Part shown: positions 29,434 through 38,194 of the stretch, piece by piece
Numbering within the stretch: the first letter of the stretch is position 1
How the letters are laid out: each line of letters starts with the position of its first letter
Source of the DNA: Sphingomonadales bacterium UBA6174
Lineage (GTDB): Bacteria; Pseudomonadota; Alphaproteobacteria; Sphingomonadales; Sphingomonadaceae
Direction of reading: 5' to 3'
Assembly (NCBI GenBank): GCA_002422945.1
Contig: DITW01000053.1
Location: forward strand, 16,069 to 80,068
DNA: 64,000 nucleotides
Translations under genes and position numbers: made by a program
Notes under the pieces: generated by a model
What the model was told of the DNA's origin: nothing
Database searches by the model: none
Seen by the model: only the letters and a program-made list of their open reading frames with translations

Positions 29434-29858
29434 TTCCGAACATTGTCGAAGTCGCCAAAGATGTGGCCGAGCGCATGTCCCGTGATGTGGTGCCAAGGCT
29501 CACCGGCTTTGAGGCCAATAATGTCGCGATGAGCGCCGCCATGATCGGCATGATGGCCGAGCATTGGGATAAGGCCGCATCCGATCTGGTCGCGGAAAAT
29601 ACGAGCCTGTTGCAGATTCTGGCGCTGGGCGCGGCATCGGGTTTCGGCCCTTATGACGGGCCGTTCGATAATCCGCTGGCTGATCTGCGCGTCCATGCGC
29701 TCAGCGCCTTGAACGCGCGGTTGCGCCAGGCGCTGATTACGCTGCACGCAGCCGTCGAAGATGCGGATAGCCCGGTGGCGCGACAGATCGAGGCGCATAT
29801 CTGGGCCGAATTGCGCGCATCGACCGAACGGCGCAAGATCAGCGCGGGCAATTTTTAA
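29430..29858 (+). CDS. Small all-helical protein coupled to the phosphotransferase (DUF6285-like)
   Basis: 142 residues, predicted almost entirely helical, no signal or membrane segment. The N-terminal pattern (NIVEVAKDVAERMSRDVVP then FEANNVAMSAAMIGMMAE) recalls the DUF6285 family, which typically neighbours ACAD10/11-like phosphotransferases. That assignment is from memory of the pattern and is tentative. ATG 29430 overlaps the kinase stop, implying co-translation and perhaps a complex. Confidence 0.7.
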   Translation: MIPNIVEVAKDVAERMSRDVVPRLTGFEANNVAMSAAMIGMMAEHWDKAASDLVAENTSLLQILALGAASGFGPYDGPFDNPLADLRVHALSALNARLRQALITLHAAVEDADSPVARQIEAHIWAELRASTERRKISAGNF

Positions 29859-29893
29859 CGCCCGCTGCGTGCATGACGATTGAGGAGAGAGTG

Positions 29894-30676
29894 ATGACTA
29901 AGCGTTTCAAGGGCAAGACCTGCATCGTCACCGGTGGTTCCGCCGGAATCGGTCTGGCGACGGTGCGCCGCTTCCTCGATGAAGGGGCAGAGGTCTTGTT
30001 CTGCGGCACCAATATCGAAGCCGGTGAAAAGGCGCTGAAATTGCTGGACAGCCCCAAGGCGCATTTCATGCGGGCGGATGTCGGCGAAGAGCAGGACATC
30101 AAGGCGCTGATCGAACATGCGATTGCCAGCATGGGCCATATCGACATTCTTGTGAACAATGCGGCCAAGGCGGCGGTTGATCTGATCCCGGATCACAGCA
30201 CGGCGGATTGGCGGCGCAGCATGGCGGTGAATATCGATTCCGTGTTTTTCACCTGTCGTGAAGTTATCCCGCATATGGCCAAGCGCGGCGGCGGGTCGAT
30301 CATCAATGTCGCCTCGATTTCCGGTCTGGCCGGGGATGGCGCTTATCCGTCCTATTGCGCGCAAAAGGGTGCAGTCATCAATCTGACCAAGGCAATGGCG
30401 GTCTATCACGCTCGCCAGAATGTGCGGATCAATGCTGTATGTCCGGGGCTGATCGAAACGCCCGCGACATCGGCGTTCGAAGCGGTGCCGGGTCTGTTGG
30501 AAAAATGGCATCAGGGCATCCCGGCCCAACGCGCAGGACAGCCGGAAGAAATGGCCGGGGTGATCGCCTTTCTTGCATCCGATGACGCAAGCTTTATGCA
30601 TGGAAGCATCGTGGTCGCGGATGGCGGGGTGACGGCGGCAACAGGCCAGCCTACGCAGGTCCCTATCACCATTTAA
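29894..30676 (+). CDS. SDR-family oxidoreductase
   Basis: 260 residues with TGGSAGIG, LVNNAAKAA (NNAG variant), NVASISGLAG with catalytic Ser, YCAQKGA with Tyr-x3-Lys, and FLASDDASFMHGSIVVADGG. ATG 29894 follows GAGGAG; an ATG at 29873 lacks a site. It lies in the unit between the helical protein and GntR 2. Confidence 0.88.
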   Translation: MTKRFKGKTCIVTGGSAGIGLATVRRFLDEGAEVLFCGTNIEAGEKALKLLDSPKAHFMRADVGEEQDIKALIEHAIASMGHIDILVNNAAKAAVDLIPDHSTADWRRSMAVNIDSVFFTCREVIPHMAKRGGGSIINVASISGLAGDGAYPSYCAQKGAVINLTKAMAVYHARQNVRINAVCPGLIETPATSAFEAVPGLLEKWHQGIPAQRAGQPEEMAGVIAFLASDDASFMHGSIVVADGGVTAATGQPTQVPITI

Positions 30677-30703
30677 ATGCGCGATTGCCCTTGAGGAGGG
30701 GAT

Positions 30704-31423
30704 ATGCTGGGCCAACGATTTGCCGTTCATGATGCAGAACAGATCAAGAAGCACCCTGACGGGGTTTCTTCGGGGGTGGTCGATGCGATCATGGCGGCGA
30801 TCCAGTCCGGCATCATGGTGCCGGGCCAGCATTTATTGGAGGCCGAGCTTTCCATTCGCTTCGGTGTCAGCCGTCATTCGCTGCGCCCGGCGCTGCATCG
30901 GCTGGCGGCGGATGGGGTGGTGCGGCTGGACCGTTATCGCGGCGCCTATCTGAACGTATTCGACCGGCAGACGGCGCTTGATCTGCTGGATGCAGTGGGG
31001 CCTCTGATCTGCCTTGCGGTGGAGTTGTCGGTGCGGAATATGGCCAATATGAATGCCGAACAACGGGCATTTCTGGCGGGGGCCGATGCGGGCGTGGTTG
31101 TGCCGGACGCGCGGTCGGCGAGCTTCTTGCTGTGGCGGCATCGCTTTTATTGGACGATTTTTGAATTGAGCAACAATCGTCAGCTTGCCGGTATCATTCC
31201 ATTTTCACGGATAGATTTGCTCCGCGCCCAAATGTCGACCGGCGCTGAACCAAATGCGGGGGCAGAGGATATGGTCGATTATCAGGACATCGCCCGCGCG
31301 GTCCTGAATGCCGATATGGACTCGGCTGTGGCGGCAGCCAAGCGCCATATCGCCAATCGCCGCCGCACCGTCGAGGCCGCGCCGAACATCTGTTTCAGGC
31401 CGTTGTCTGGCTTAGGTGTCTGA
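30704..31423 (+). CDS. GntR-family transcriptional regulator, FCD subfamily, copy 2
   Basis: 239 residues. The winged helix is GQHLLEAELSIRFGVSRHSLRPALHRL, followed by an FCD domain. It is a paralogue of the regulator at 1665-2369: the segments MVPGQHLLE and VRLDRYRGAYL match closely. The recognition helices differ (SRGSLREAL against SRHSLRPAL), so their operators may differ. It lies in line with the SDR upstream and its stop directly abuts the convergent epoxide hydrolase stop. Confidence 0.89.
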   Translation: MLGQRFAVHDAEQIKKHPDGVSSGVVDAIMAAIQSGIMVPGQHLLEAELSIRFGVSRHSLRPALHRLAADGVVRLDRYRGAYLNVFDRQTALDLLDAVGPLICLAVELSVRNMANMNAEQRAFLAGADAGVVVPDARSASFLLWRHRFYWTIFELSNNRQLAGIIPFSRIDLLRAQMSTGAEPNAGAEDMVDYQDIARAVLNADMDSAVAAAKRHIANRRRTVEAAPNICFRPLSGLGV

Positions 31424-32560
31424 TCAGCGGATCGACCGGAAGCAATCGCGCATTTCCCCCACGAACAGGCTCGGCTGTTCCAACGCTGCAAAATGGCCGC
31501 CGCGCGGCAATTCATTCCAATGGATGATGTTCGACATGCAGCGATCGGCCCAACTGCGCGGTGCGCGATATAGTTCGCCGGGGAAGATGCTGCACCCTAC
31601 CGGCAGATCAAGCTGGCGCGCGCCAAAGCCATCGGCAAAACTTTCCCAATAGATACGGGCGGAAGAGGCAGCGCTGTTGGTCAGCCAATAGAGCGTGACG
31701 ATATCCAGCATGTCATCCAGCGCGATGACCGTTTCCGGATCGCCGCCGCAATCCGCCCAATTGGTGAATTTCTCATATATCCATGCCAATTGCCCAATTG
31801 GGGAATCGGCCAGCGCGTAGCCGATGGTCTGGGGGCGGGTAGCCTGTTGGGTGGAATAGCCGGATTCATGCGCCTGATAGGCCATCATCGCATCCAGCAT
31901 CGCCTGTTCTTCTGATGAGAACGGGCCGGATAGATCGTCGGGCAGTACCAGCGGCATGTTGATATGGATCGCCGCGAGCGCCGGTGCGCGGCGCATGCCC
32001 AATGTGGTGGTGATCGTCGCGCCCCAATCGCCGCCTTGGGCGACATAATGATCATAGCCCAGCCGTGCCATCAGTACTTCCCATGCGGCGGCGATGCGTT
32101 TGACGCCCCAGCCGGGGGTGGCAGGCTTGCCCGAATAGCCGAAGCCCGGCAGCGAGGGGATGACGAGGTGAAAGGCATCGGCGGCGGTGCCGCCATGATT
32201 TTCCGGGTCGATCAAGGGCGCGATGACGTGGCGAAATTCCAATATCGCCCCCGGCCAGCCATGGGTCAGCAGCAAGGGCAACGCATGTTCGTGATGCGAG
32301 CGGATGTGGAGAAAATGTATGTCCACCCCGTCGATTTCGGTGATGAACTGGCCTTTATCATCGAGCCATTGGGCGCAGGCCTGCCAATCATATCGGTGCT
32401 GCCAATGGTCGGCAATCCGCTGCATCTTGTCCAGTTGTGGCCCTTGTGCGCTGTCGGTGACTGTTTCCCGGTCCGGCCAGCGCGCGCCCGCCAAGCGGCG
32501 GCGCAGATCAAGGATTGCTTGATCGGTGGCGGGGGCGATGAAAGGCCGGATGTCACTCAT
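31424..32560 (-). CDS. Epoxide hydrolase (EHN-type alpha/beta hydrolase)
   Basis: 378 residues. An N-terminal EHN domain (LRRRLAGARWPD) precedes the alpha/beta hydrolase. HGWPG forms the oxyanion hole, the nucleophile Asp is in QGGDWGA, and the closing His is in LPRGGHFAALEQP. It hydrolyses an epoxide to a diol, similar in type to microsomal and juvenile-hormone epoxide hydrolases. It is the last gene of a leftward operon P450-CoA ligase-epoxide hydrolase. Confidence 0.9.
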   Translation of the reverse strand: MSDIRPFIAPATDQAILDLRRRLAGARWPDRETVTDSAQGPQLDKMQRIADHWQHRYDWQACAQWLDDKGQFITEIDGVDIHFLHIRSHHEHALPLLLTHGWPGAILEFRHVIAPLIDPENHGGTAADAFHLVIPSLPGFGYSGKPATPGWGVKRIAAAWEVLMARLGYDHYVAQGGDWGATITTTLGMRRAPALAAIHINMPLVLPDDLSGPFSSEEQAMLDAMMAYQAHESGYSTQQATRPQTIGYALADSPIGQLAWIYEKFTNWADCGGDPETVIALDDMLDIVTLYWLTNSAASSARIYWESFADGFGARQLDLPVGCSIFPGELYRAPRSWADRCMSNIIHWNELPRGGHFAALEQPSLFVGEMRDCFRSIR

Positions 32561-32570
32561 AACGGATCAC

Positions 32571-34085
32571 TCATTTCCAGTAACGATCCCGCACCAGTCG
32601 CTTGAACAGCTTGCCGGTGGGCGTGCGCGGTAGTTCGGGATCAAAGTCGATTTGCTTGGGATGCTTGATCCGCCCCAGCCGGGGGCGCAGCCATTCCATC
32701 AATTCTTCCGCGAGCGCGGGGCCAGTCTCTTGCGGGTCGCTCGGTTGAACGACGGCGATGACCCGTTCACCCATTTCGGGATCGGGCGCGCCGACCACGG
32801 CCACATCCGCCACCTTGGGGTGCAGGATCATCACATCCTCGATTTCCTGCGGGTAGATATTTACCCCGCCAGAGATGATCATGAAGCTTTGCCGGTCGGT
32901 GAGATAAAGATAGCCCTCTTCATCGAGCCAACCGATATCGCCGAGCGTGCTCCAGCCATGCTGATTATAGGCCGCTGCGGTTTTTTCCGGGTCGTTGTGA
33001 TAGGCAAAAGGGGCAGGGTCGGCGAAATAGATCAGGCCGGTCGAACGCGGCGGCAGGACATTGCCTCCCTCATCGCAGATGCGCGGGCTGCCCCACATCG
33101 GGCGACCGACCGAGCCGGGGCGGGCCAGCCATTCATCCGGGCCAATCGTTGTCAGGCCATTGGCCTCGGTCCCGCCGTAAAATTCATGAATGATCGGACC
33201 CCACCACGCCATCATCTCTTGCTTGACCTTGACCGGGCAAGGGGCAGCGGCGTGGAACACGGTCTTGAGCGACGACATATCGTAGCGCGCCCGAATCTCA
33301 GGATCGAGCTTTAACATCCGGATGAAATGGGTCGGCACCCATTGGGCATGGGTGACGTGATATTTCTCGATCAGCGACAGCGCATATTCGGGATCATATT
33401 TGTCCATCACGATGACGGTGCCGCCGAGTTTCTGGATCGACATGCACCAGCGCAATGGCGCGGCATGGTATAAAGGGGCAGCGGACAGGAAGATGGTATT
33501 TTCGTCCATGCCATATTTTTGGCGACCCAATTCCGTCAGCGGATTGGTCTGCGCCAATGGCCCTTCCGGCAGCGGCGGGCGGATGCCCTTGGGCCTGCCG
33601 GTCGTGCCGGAAGAATAGAGCATGTCATTGCCGGGCGTTTCATCTGTAATCGGGGTTTCGGGCATCCGGCTGCGTTCTGCGAGGAAGTCACGCGCCGCAG
33701 GTGTGTCGGGATGCAGATGGAAACAGGTGATGCCGCGTTGCACGATCTCGTCGATCCATGCAGCCGGGAGGTTTTCCGAGGTAATCAGCGCCTTTGAATG
33801 GCTGTCTTCGAGGATGAAGAGGATTTCATCCGGGGTCAGCCGTGTCGAGATACAGGTGTAATAGAGTCCTGCGCGTTGCGCCGCCCAGACGATCTCGAAA
33901 AACCGGCCATTATTGCCCAATAGCAACGCCACCCCATCGCCGCGTTGCAGCCCGAGCGAGCGAAACAGGTGCGCGCCTTGATTTGATCGCGCCTCAAGCT
34001 GGGCATAGCTGATCTGCTCGCCGGTGTCGGCCATGATATAGGCCGGTTTATCGGGGGTCGTCTGGGCATGGACGGATGGATGCAT
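32571..34085 (-). CDS. Acyl-CoA synthetase (AMP-forming)
   Basis: 504 residues, ANL superfamily. The P-loop-like motif MLYSSGTTGRPKG is followed by FYGGTEANG, YLTDRQSFMIISGGVNIYPQEIE and the late lysine in PRTPTGKLFKR. It activates a carboxylic acid to its CoA thioester. This is the only CoA ligase in the window and so a likely entry point for the beta-oxidation genes. It lies 10 bases before the epoxide hydrolase and 12 after the P450. Confidence 0.92.
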   Translation of the reverse strand: MHPSVHAQTTPDKPAYIMADTGEQISYAQLEARSNQGAHLFRSLGLQRGDGVALLLGNNGRFFEIVWAAQRAGLYYTCISTRLTPDEILFILEDSHSKALITSENLPAAWIDEIVQRGITCFHLHPDTPAARDFLAERSRMPETPITDETPGNDMLYSSGTTGRPKGIRPPLPEGPLAQTNPLTELGRQKYGMDENTIFLSAAPLYHAAPLRWCMSIQKLGGTVIVMDKYDPEYALSLIEKYHVTHAQWVPTHFIRMLKLDPEIRARYDMSSLKTVFHAAAPCPVKVKQEMMAWWGPIIHEFYGGTEANGLTTIGPDEWLARPGSVGRPMWGSPRICDEGGNVLPPRSTGLIYFADPAPFAYHNDPEKTAAAYNQHGWSTLGDIGWLDEEGYLYLTDRQSFMIISGGVNIYPQEIEDVMILHPKVADVAVVGAPDPEMGERVIAVVQPSDPQETGPALAEELMEWLRPRLGRIKHPKQIDFDPELPRTPTGKLFKRLVRDRYWK

Positions 34086-34097
34086 GATAGTCTCGAC

Positions 34098-35345
34098 TTA
34101 AGCGCGATAGCGGATGGGCAGGGCCTTTAGCCCGGATACGAAATTCGCCTCGACCCATGCCGGTTTGCCAGCAAGTTCGATGTCGTCGATACGGGCGAGC
34201 AATTCCTTGAACAGGATGCGCATTTCGAGCTTCGCCAAATGCTGGCCAAGACACAAATGCGGGCCATAGCCAAAGGCGACATGCTTATTGGGGAAACGGT
34301 CGACGCGGAAGGCGAAGGGGTCGTCGAACACAGCCTCATCGCGATTGGCGGAAGGGTAGCACATCATCAGGCTGTCGCCCGCCTTGATCTGTTTGCCGCC
34401 GATCTCGCAATCCGCAACGGCAGTGCGGAAGAAGTGTTTGACCGGCGAACTCCAGCGGATGAATTCATCCACCGCCATCGGCATTAATGCCGGATCGGCG
34501 CGCAATTTTGCCAATTGGTCGGGGTTCTGCAACAGGCCGAGCAAGCCGCCGGAAATGGCGGAGCTGGTCGTATCATGCCCGGCGGCGGCGACGATCAGAT
34601 AATAGGCATTGCGTTCATCATCGCCAATCGGTTCGCCATCTATGGTGGCGGTCGAGAGAATGGTGGCGACATCATTGCGCGGATTGATGCGCCGGTCGGC
34701 GGTGACTGCGCTGAAATAGTCGTTGAACGCCTGAAACGCCTCGACCATGGACGCCATGCCATCGCCGCCGCCCGTATCCTTATCGGTGCTGCCGAAGACT
34801 TTTTGCGACAGGCGCAGCATCAACGGTTCGTCCTCCGGTGGGACGCCGAGGACGAGCATGATCGTGCGCAGCGGATACCATGCGGCGATATCGTTGACGA
34901 AATCGCATTGCCCGCCCATCGCCACCATGCGGTCAACGGTTTCTTTGGCGAGTTCGGTAATCTTGTCTTCCAACTGGGCGATCATTTTCGGGCCGAACCA
35001 GGCCGAGGTCAGGGCGCGATAGGCGCGATGATCGGGATTATCCATCGCCACCAGATTGCGCGCGAAATTCTTGCTGCCGGTTTGCGCCTCCAGCATATTT
35101 TCATCGTCGATGGTGACGAGAAACTGGCGCGGTCCGTTGAGGAAATTGGCGGCGTCCAATTCGACGCGCATAATATCGGCATGGCGCGTGATCGCCCAAA
35201 AGGGCCGGAAATTTGCGGGCTGGCAATAATGCACGGGGTCAAGCGCGCGTAGGGACGCAAAGGCCTGATGATAGAGATGTTCGTCCCCATAGGTGCGGGG
35301 GTCGGTGATGATCTCGTCGATATTGTCTGCCAGCTTTGTCGGCAC
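34098..35345 (-). CDS. Cytochrome P450
   Basis: 415 residues from the GTG at 35343-35345, which has AGGAG seven bases upstream. The frame is open further to 35453 with alternative ATGs at 35366 and 35360, but those lack a site. The I-helix reads AAAGHDTTS (classic acid-Thr pair), FIRWSSPV carries the ExxR region, and the heme ligand is C365 in FGYGPHLCLGQHLAKLEM. It is distinct from the P450 at 15761 and similar in type to CYP108/CYP111/CYP126 terpene-alcohol hydroxylases (family guess). It leads the P450-CoA ligase-epoxide hydrolase operon and is divergent from a LysR gene. Confidence 0.9.
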   Translation of the reverse strand: MPTKLADNIDEIITDPRTYGDEHLYHQAFASLRALDPVHYCQPANFRPFWAITRHADIMRVELDAANFLNGPRQFLVTIDDENMLEAQTGSKNFARNLVAMDNPDHRAYRALTSAWFGPKMIAQLEDKITELAKETVDRMVAMGGQCDFVNDIAAWYPLRTIMLVLGVPPEDEPLMLRLSQKVFGSTDKDTGGGDGMASMVEAFQAFNDYFSAVTADRRINPRNDVATILSTATIDGEPIGDDERNAYYLIVAAAGHDTTSSAISGGLLGLLQNPDQLAKLRADPALMPMAVDEFIRWSSPVKHFFRTAVADCEIGGKQIKAGDSLMMCYPSANRDEAVFDDPFAFRVDRFPNKHVAFGYGPHLCLGQHLAKLEMRILFKELLARIDDIELAGKPAWVEANFVSGLKALPIRYRA

Positions 35346-35493
35346 TTTGGCTCTCCTCATTCCCATATTGGGGTTAAGGTCGAGGCGAGTTGAGAGTCCA
35401 ATCGGGATATTGCAAAAATTGATAGTGAAGTGCGATGGATAGGTTATGATCACCCCTTAAGAGCCGGCAAAGTCGGCCAAATAGGAGTGGGAT

Positions 35494-36522
35494 ATGTTCC
35501 ATCTGGATCTGAAACTGTTGCGTGGATTCAATGCCGTGGCATGCGAATCTTCGGTGACGCGGGCGGCGGAGCGGTTGAACCTGACCCAGCCCACCGTGTC
35601 CGGCCAGATCAAGGAACTGGAGCAGGCGCTGGGGTTCGTGCTGTTCCACCGGACATCGCGGCGGGTGACATTAAGCGAACAAGGTGAGCGATTACTGCCT
35701 TTGGTGCAGTCGCTGCTCGCGCGCGCTGAGGACGTCCGGCATGAGGCCGAGGCGATGCAGCACGCATCCAAGACGCGGTTCCGCTTGGGCGCATCGATGT
35801 ACAGCATGGATTTTGCAGATCGGATCGAACTGCTCGATGCCTTTGTCGCGGCGATGCCGAACATTCATTATGCGATCGATAACCGGTTGCAGTCCGCCCA
35901 TGTCCCCGATTTGTTGAATGATCGGCTGGATGCGGCCTTGTTGCTGGGGCTGGCTGTGCCGTCATCGCTGGCGGAGGTCAGGGATCGCTATCTCGCGCCC
36001 GGCCATATCGTCAATGAAATCCAATATCCCGATACGCTGGAACGCGTTGTGTTTCGTCGTCGTCAAATCGGGCTGTTGGTCCCGGCGGATTCCGATCTGG
36101 CCCTTATGGACATAGTGTCGCGCGATTCCTTGCGCGGGCGGCGGGTCGCGATGTTGGGGATCGAACATGGCGAGCAGATTGTGAACCCGATGGCCAATTT
36201 CCTGCTGGAAAGCGGGGCGATGCCGATCAGCCTCGCGGAAAGCAACGCACTGGCGATCGAGCGTTACGCCCAACGGCATAATGTCTGTGCTGTTGGCATT
36301 GGCTGGTTCCCGACGCCGTCCGGGCTGGTCTGCAAGCCAGTGGAGGGTTTCGATTTCCACCTCGATTATTCATTGGCGCTGGGATCGAGCGCCAATCACG
36401 CTGCGCAACGCTTTTTTGCCTTTGCCAAGGATTGGCAGGCGGCGCGGCTATCATTTGACTCGGCGGTGCTGGGCTTGGCCGATAATGCCGTGACGCCCGC
36501 CGTTCATGATGCGGTGCGATGA
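35494..36522 (+). CDS. LysR-family transcriptional regulator
   Basis: 342 residues, a little long for the family. The helix-turn-helix is near residues 18-45 (SVTRAAERLNLTQPTVSGQIKELEQALGFVLFHRTSR), followed by a two-lobed effector domain. It is divergent from the P450 operon with a 148-base shared promoter and so is its likely regulator. Confidence 0.9.
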   Translation: MFHLDLKLLRGFNAVACESSVTRAAERLNLTQPTVSGQIKELEQALGFVLFHRTSRRVTLSEQGERLLPLVQSLLARAEDVRHEAEAMQHASKTRFRLGASMYSMDFADRIELLDAFVAAMPNIHYAIDNRLQSAHVPDLLNDRLDAALLLGLAVPSSLAEVRDRYLAPGHIVNEIQYPDTLERVVFRRRQIGLLVPADSDLALMDIVSRDSLRGRRVAMLGIEHGEQIVNPMANFLLESGAMPISLAESNALAIERYAQRHNVCAVGIGWFPTPSGLVCKPVEGFDFHLDYSLALGSSANHAAQRFFAFAKDWQAARLSFDSAVLGLADNAVTPAVHDAVR

Positions 36523-36539
36523 TCCGGGGGTGAGCGCGA

Positions 36540-36920
36540 TTAGCCAGCGCCCATATCGAAGGTCGCGATGACATGGGCGGTGTCGCTATATTCCCGGACT
36601 TCACGGATGCAGTCACCATCAAAATGAATGAGGAAAATATAGCGGTTGGCATATTGCTTGCCGTTCTTCAGCAGCGATGCGCTAGTGGCCTCGATCATCA
36701 GGCTATCGCCCTGCGTCATGATCAGGCCGGGCGTGATGGCGATGCCCTCCATTGTCTGGGCATGAAGCTGGCCCAATAATGCGTCGAATTCGGTGATCGG
36801 AAAGCTCATGCCGCCATTCCACCACCATATCGCATCCTCGGTAAAAGCCGCATCTTTGATGGTGCCGGTCTTGATTTTTGCCAATAATGCCAGTGCTTTT
36901 TCTTGATGTTGGTCGGTCAT
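36540..36920 (-). CDS. SnoaL/NTF2-like protein
   Basis: 126 residues with the cone-like NTF2 pattern: ALALLAKIKTG, TEDAIWWWNGG, then strands SLMIEATSASLL and YIFLIHFDGDCIREVREYSD. ATG 36918-36920 is chosen since upstream extension to 37088 runs through the promoter. Members include isomerases, cyclases and limonene-epoxide-hydrolase relatives. Catalytic residues cannot be assigned here. It is divergent from the six-gene operon starting at 37121. Confidence 0.75.
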   Translation of the reverse strand: MTDQHQEKALALLAKIKTGTIKDAAFTEDAIWWWNGGMSFPITEFDALLGQLHAQTMEGIAITPGLIMTQGDSLMIEATSASLLKNGKQYANRYIFLIHFDGDCIREVREYSDTAHVIATFDMGAG

Positions 36921-36971
36921 GCCTTGGCGCTCCCCTGATGGTCGGGGCCTATTGTGATGTGACGCGCGCGT

Positions 36972-36991
36972 GGGACCAATTGATTTGTCCC
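36972..36991. promoter_or_regulatory. Inverted repeat GGGAC-N10-GTCCC in divergent promoter
   Basis: GGGACCAATTGATTTGTCCC is flanked by GCGCG on the left and GCGC on the right, extending the dyad. It lies midway between the NTF2-like gene and phosphotransferase 3, a suitable place for an operator. No regulator is assigned. Confidence 0.45.
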
Positions 36992-37120
36992 GCGCATTGA
37001 TCGGGAGTGCTGATAGGTTGCAGCAAAAGGCTGATTGGACAGATTTTGAACCTGAATGCCAAATGGCGATCAATATCAGCCGGAACAACCGGCCAGCACA
37101 TGATGAGAGGAGAATCTGGA

Positions 37121-38194
37121 ATGCCGACTGTGCCGACGGTCGTCCCCACGCAGATCGATGCGCAGTGGCTGACGGATGTGCTCCGGCAATCGGGCGTGGC
37201 GGTCGAGGTGGCGAATTTCACGATGAGCCCGGTCGGGGCGGGGCAGATTGGCGACACTTTCCGTTTTGCGCTTGATTATGCGCCCGGCAGCGCGGCAGGC
37301 CCGGCGACGATCATCGGCAAATTCGCGACAAATGATCCCACCAGCCGCCAGATCGCCGCGACATGGTCGCTTTATGAACGCGAGGTGCGTTTCTATCGTG
37401 ACCTAGCATTCAAGGCGCGGGTGGCGGTGCCGATCTGTTATGGGACATTGTTGGCAGAAGATGGCAGCTTTGCGTTGTTGTTGGAAGATCTTGCCCCGGC
37501 CAAGCCCGGCGACCAGATCGCGGGCATGTCATCCGAGGATGCTGAGCGCGCGATGATTGAGGCGGCGCGATTGCATGCGGCATTTTGGGATCAGGGCAGT
37601 AATCCCGATCTCGCATGGCTGGAATCCGGGCCGCTGGCCCAGCCCTTTTATGCGGCGGATGTGTTTCGTTCGGCATGGGCGGGATTCCGTGAACGTTATG
37701 ACGGGCTGTTGTCTGAGACGCAGCAGCATGTCTGCGCAGAATTGGCGCGCTTGTACGATGCGTATATCCGCCCGCTCGATCGCCCACGCTGTGTGACGCA
37801 TAATGATTATCGCCCCGATAATATGCTATTCGGGCCGGGGGATCGGTTGAAAGTGGTGGATTGGCAATCGGCAGCGCTCGGCCATAATGCCGTGGATGTC
37901 GCCTATTTGATCGGCGGCGCATTCGCGCCCGAAGATCGCCGTGCCAATGAAAAGTCGTTGCTGGCCGCTTATCATCAAGAACTGCTGCAACAGGGCGTGC
38001 AGGGTTATGATATGGATGACCTGATCGAGGATTATCGACATTTTGCCTTTGCCGGGATCAATGTCGCGGTGGGGGCGGCGATGCTGGTCAAGCGCACCGA
38101 GCGCGGCGACCGTATGTTTTTGACGATGTTGGACCGCCATGTCGCCCATGTCCGCGACTGGGATTCACTTGCTATATTGGAGAGCCGAAATTGA
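37121..38194 (+). CDS. Phosphotransferase of the APH group, copy 3
   Basis: 357 residues. The catalytic loop reads THNDYRPDNMLFGP (H-N-D in place of H-G-D), the metal Asp is in VVDWQSAALGHNAVDVAY, and ATIIGKFAT holds the ATP lysine. This is a more ecdysteroid-kinase/CHK-like variant than the kinases at 12168 and 28405. ATG 37121 follows GAGGAG. It begins an operon with an aldehyde dehydrogenase, two SDRs, an MDR and an LEH-like gene. Confidence 0.82.
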   Translation: MPTVPTVVPTQIDAQWLTDVLRQSGVAVEVANFTMSPVGAGQIGDTFRFALDYAPGSAAGPATIIGKFATNDPTSRQIAATWSLYEREVRFYRDLAFKARVAVPICYGTLLAEDGSFALLLEDLAPAKPGDQIAGMSSEDAERAMIEAARLHAAFWDQGSNPDLAWLESGPLAQPFYAADVFRSAWAGFRERYDGLLSETQQHVCAELARLYDAYIRPLDRPRCVTHNDYRPDNMLFGPGDRLKVVDWQSAALGHNAVDVAYLIGGAFAPEDRRANEKSLLAAYHQELLQQGVQGYDMDDLIEDYRHFAFAGINVAVGAAMLVKRTERGDRMFLTMLDRHVAHVRDWDSLAILESRN

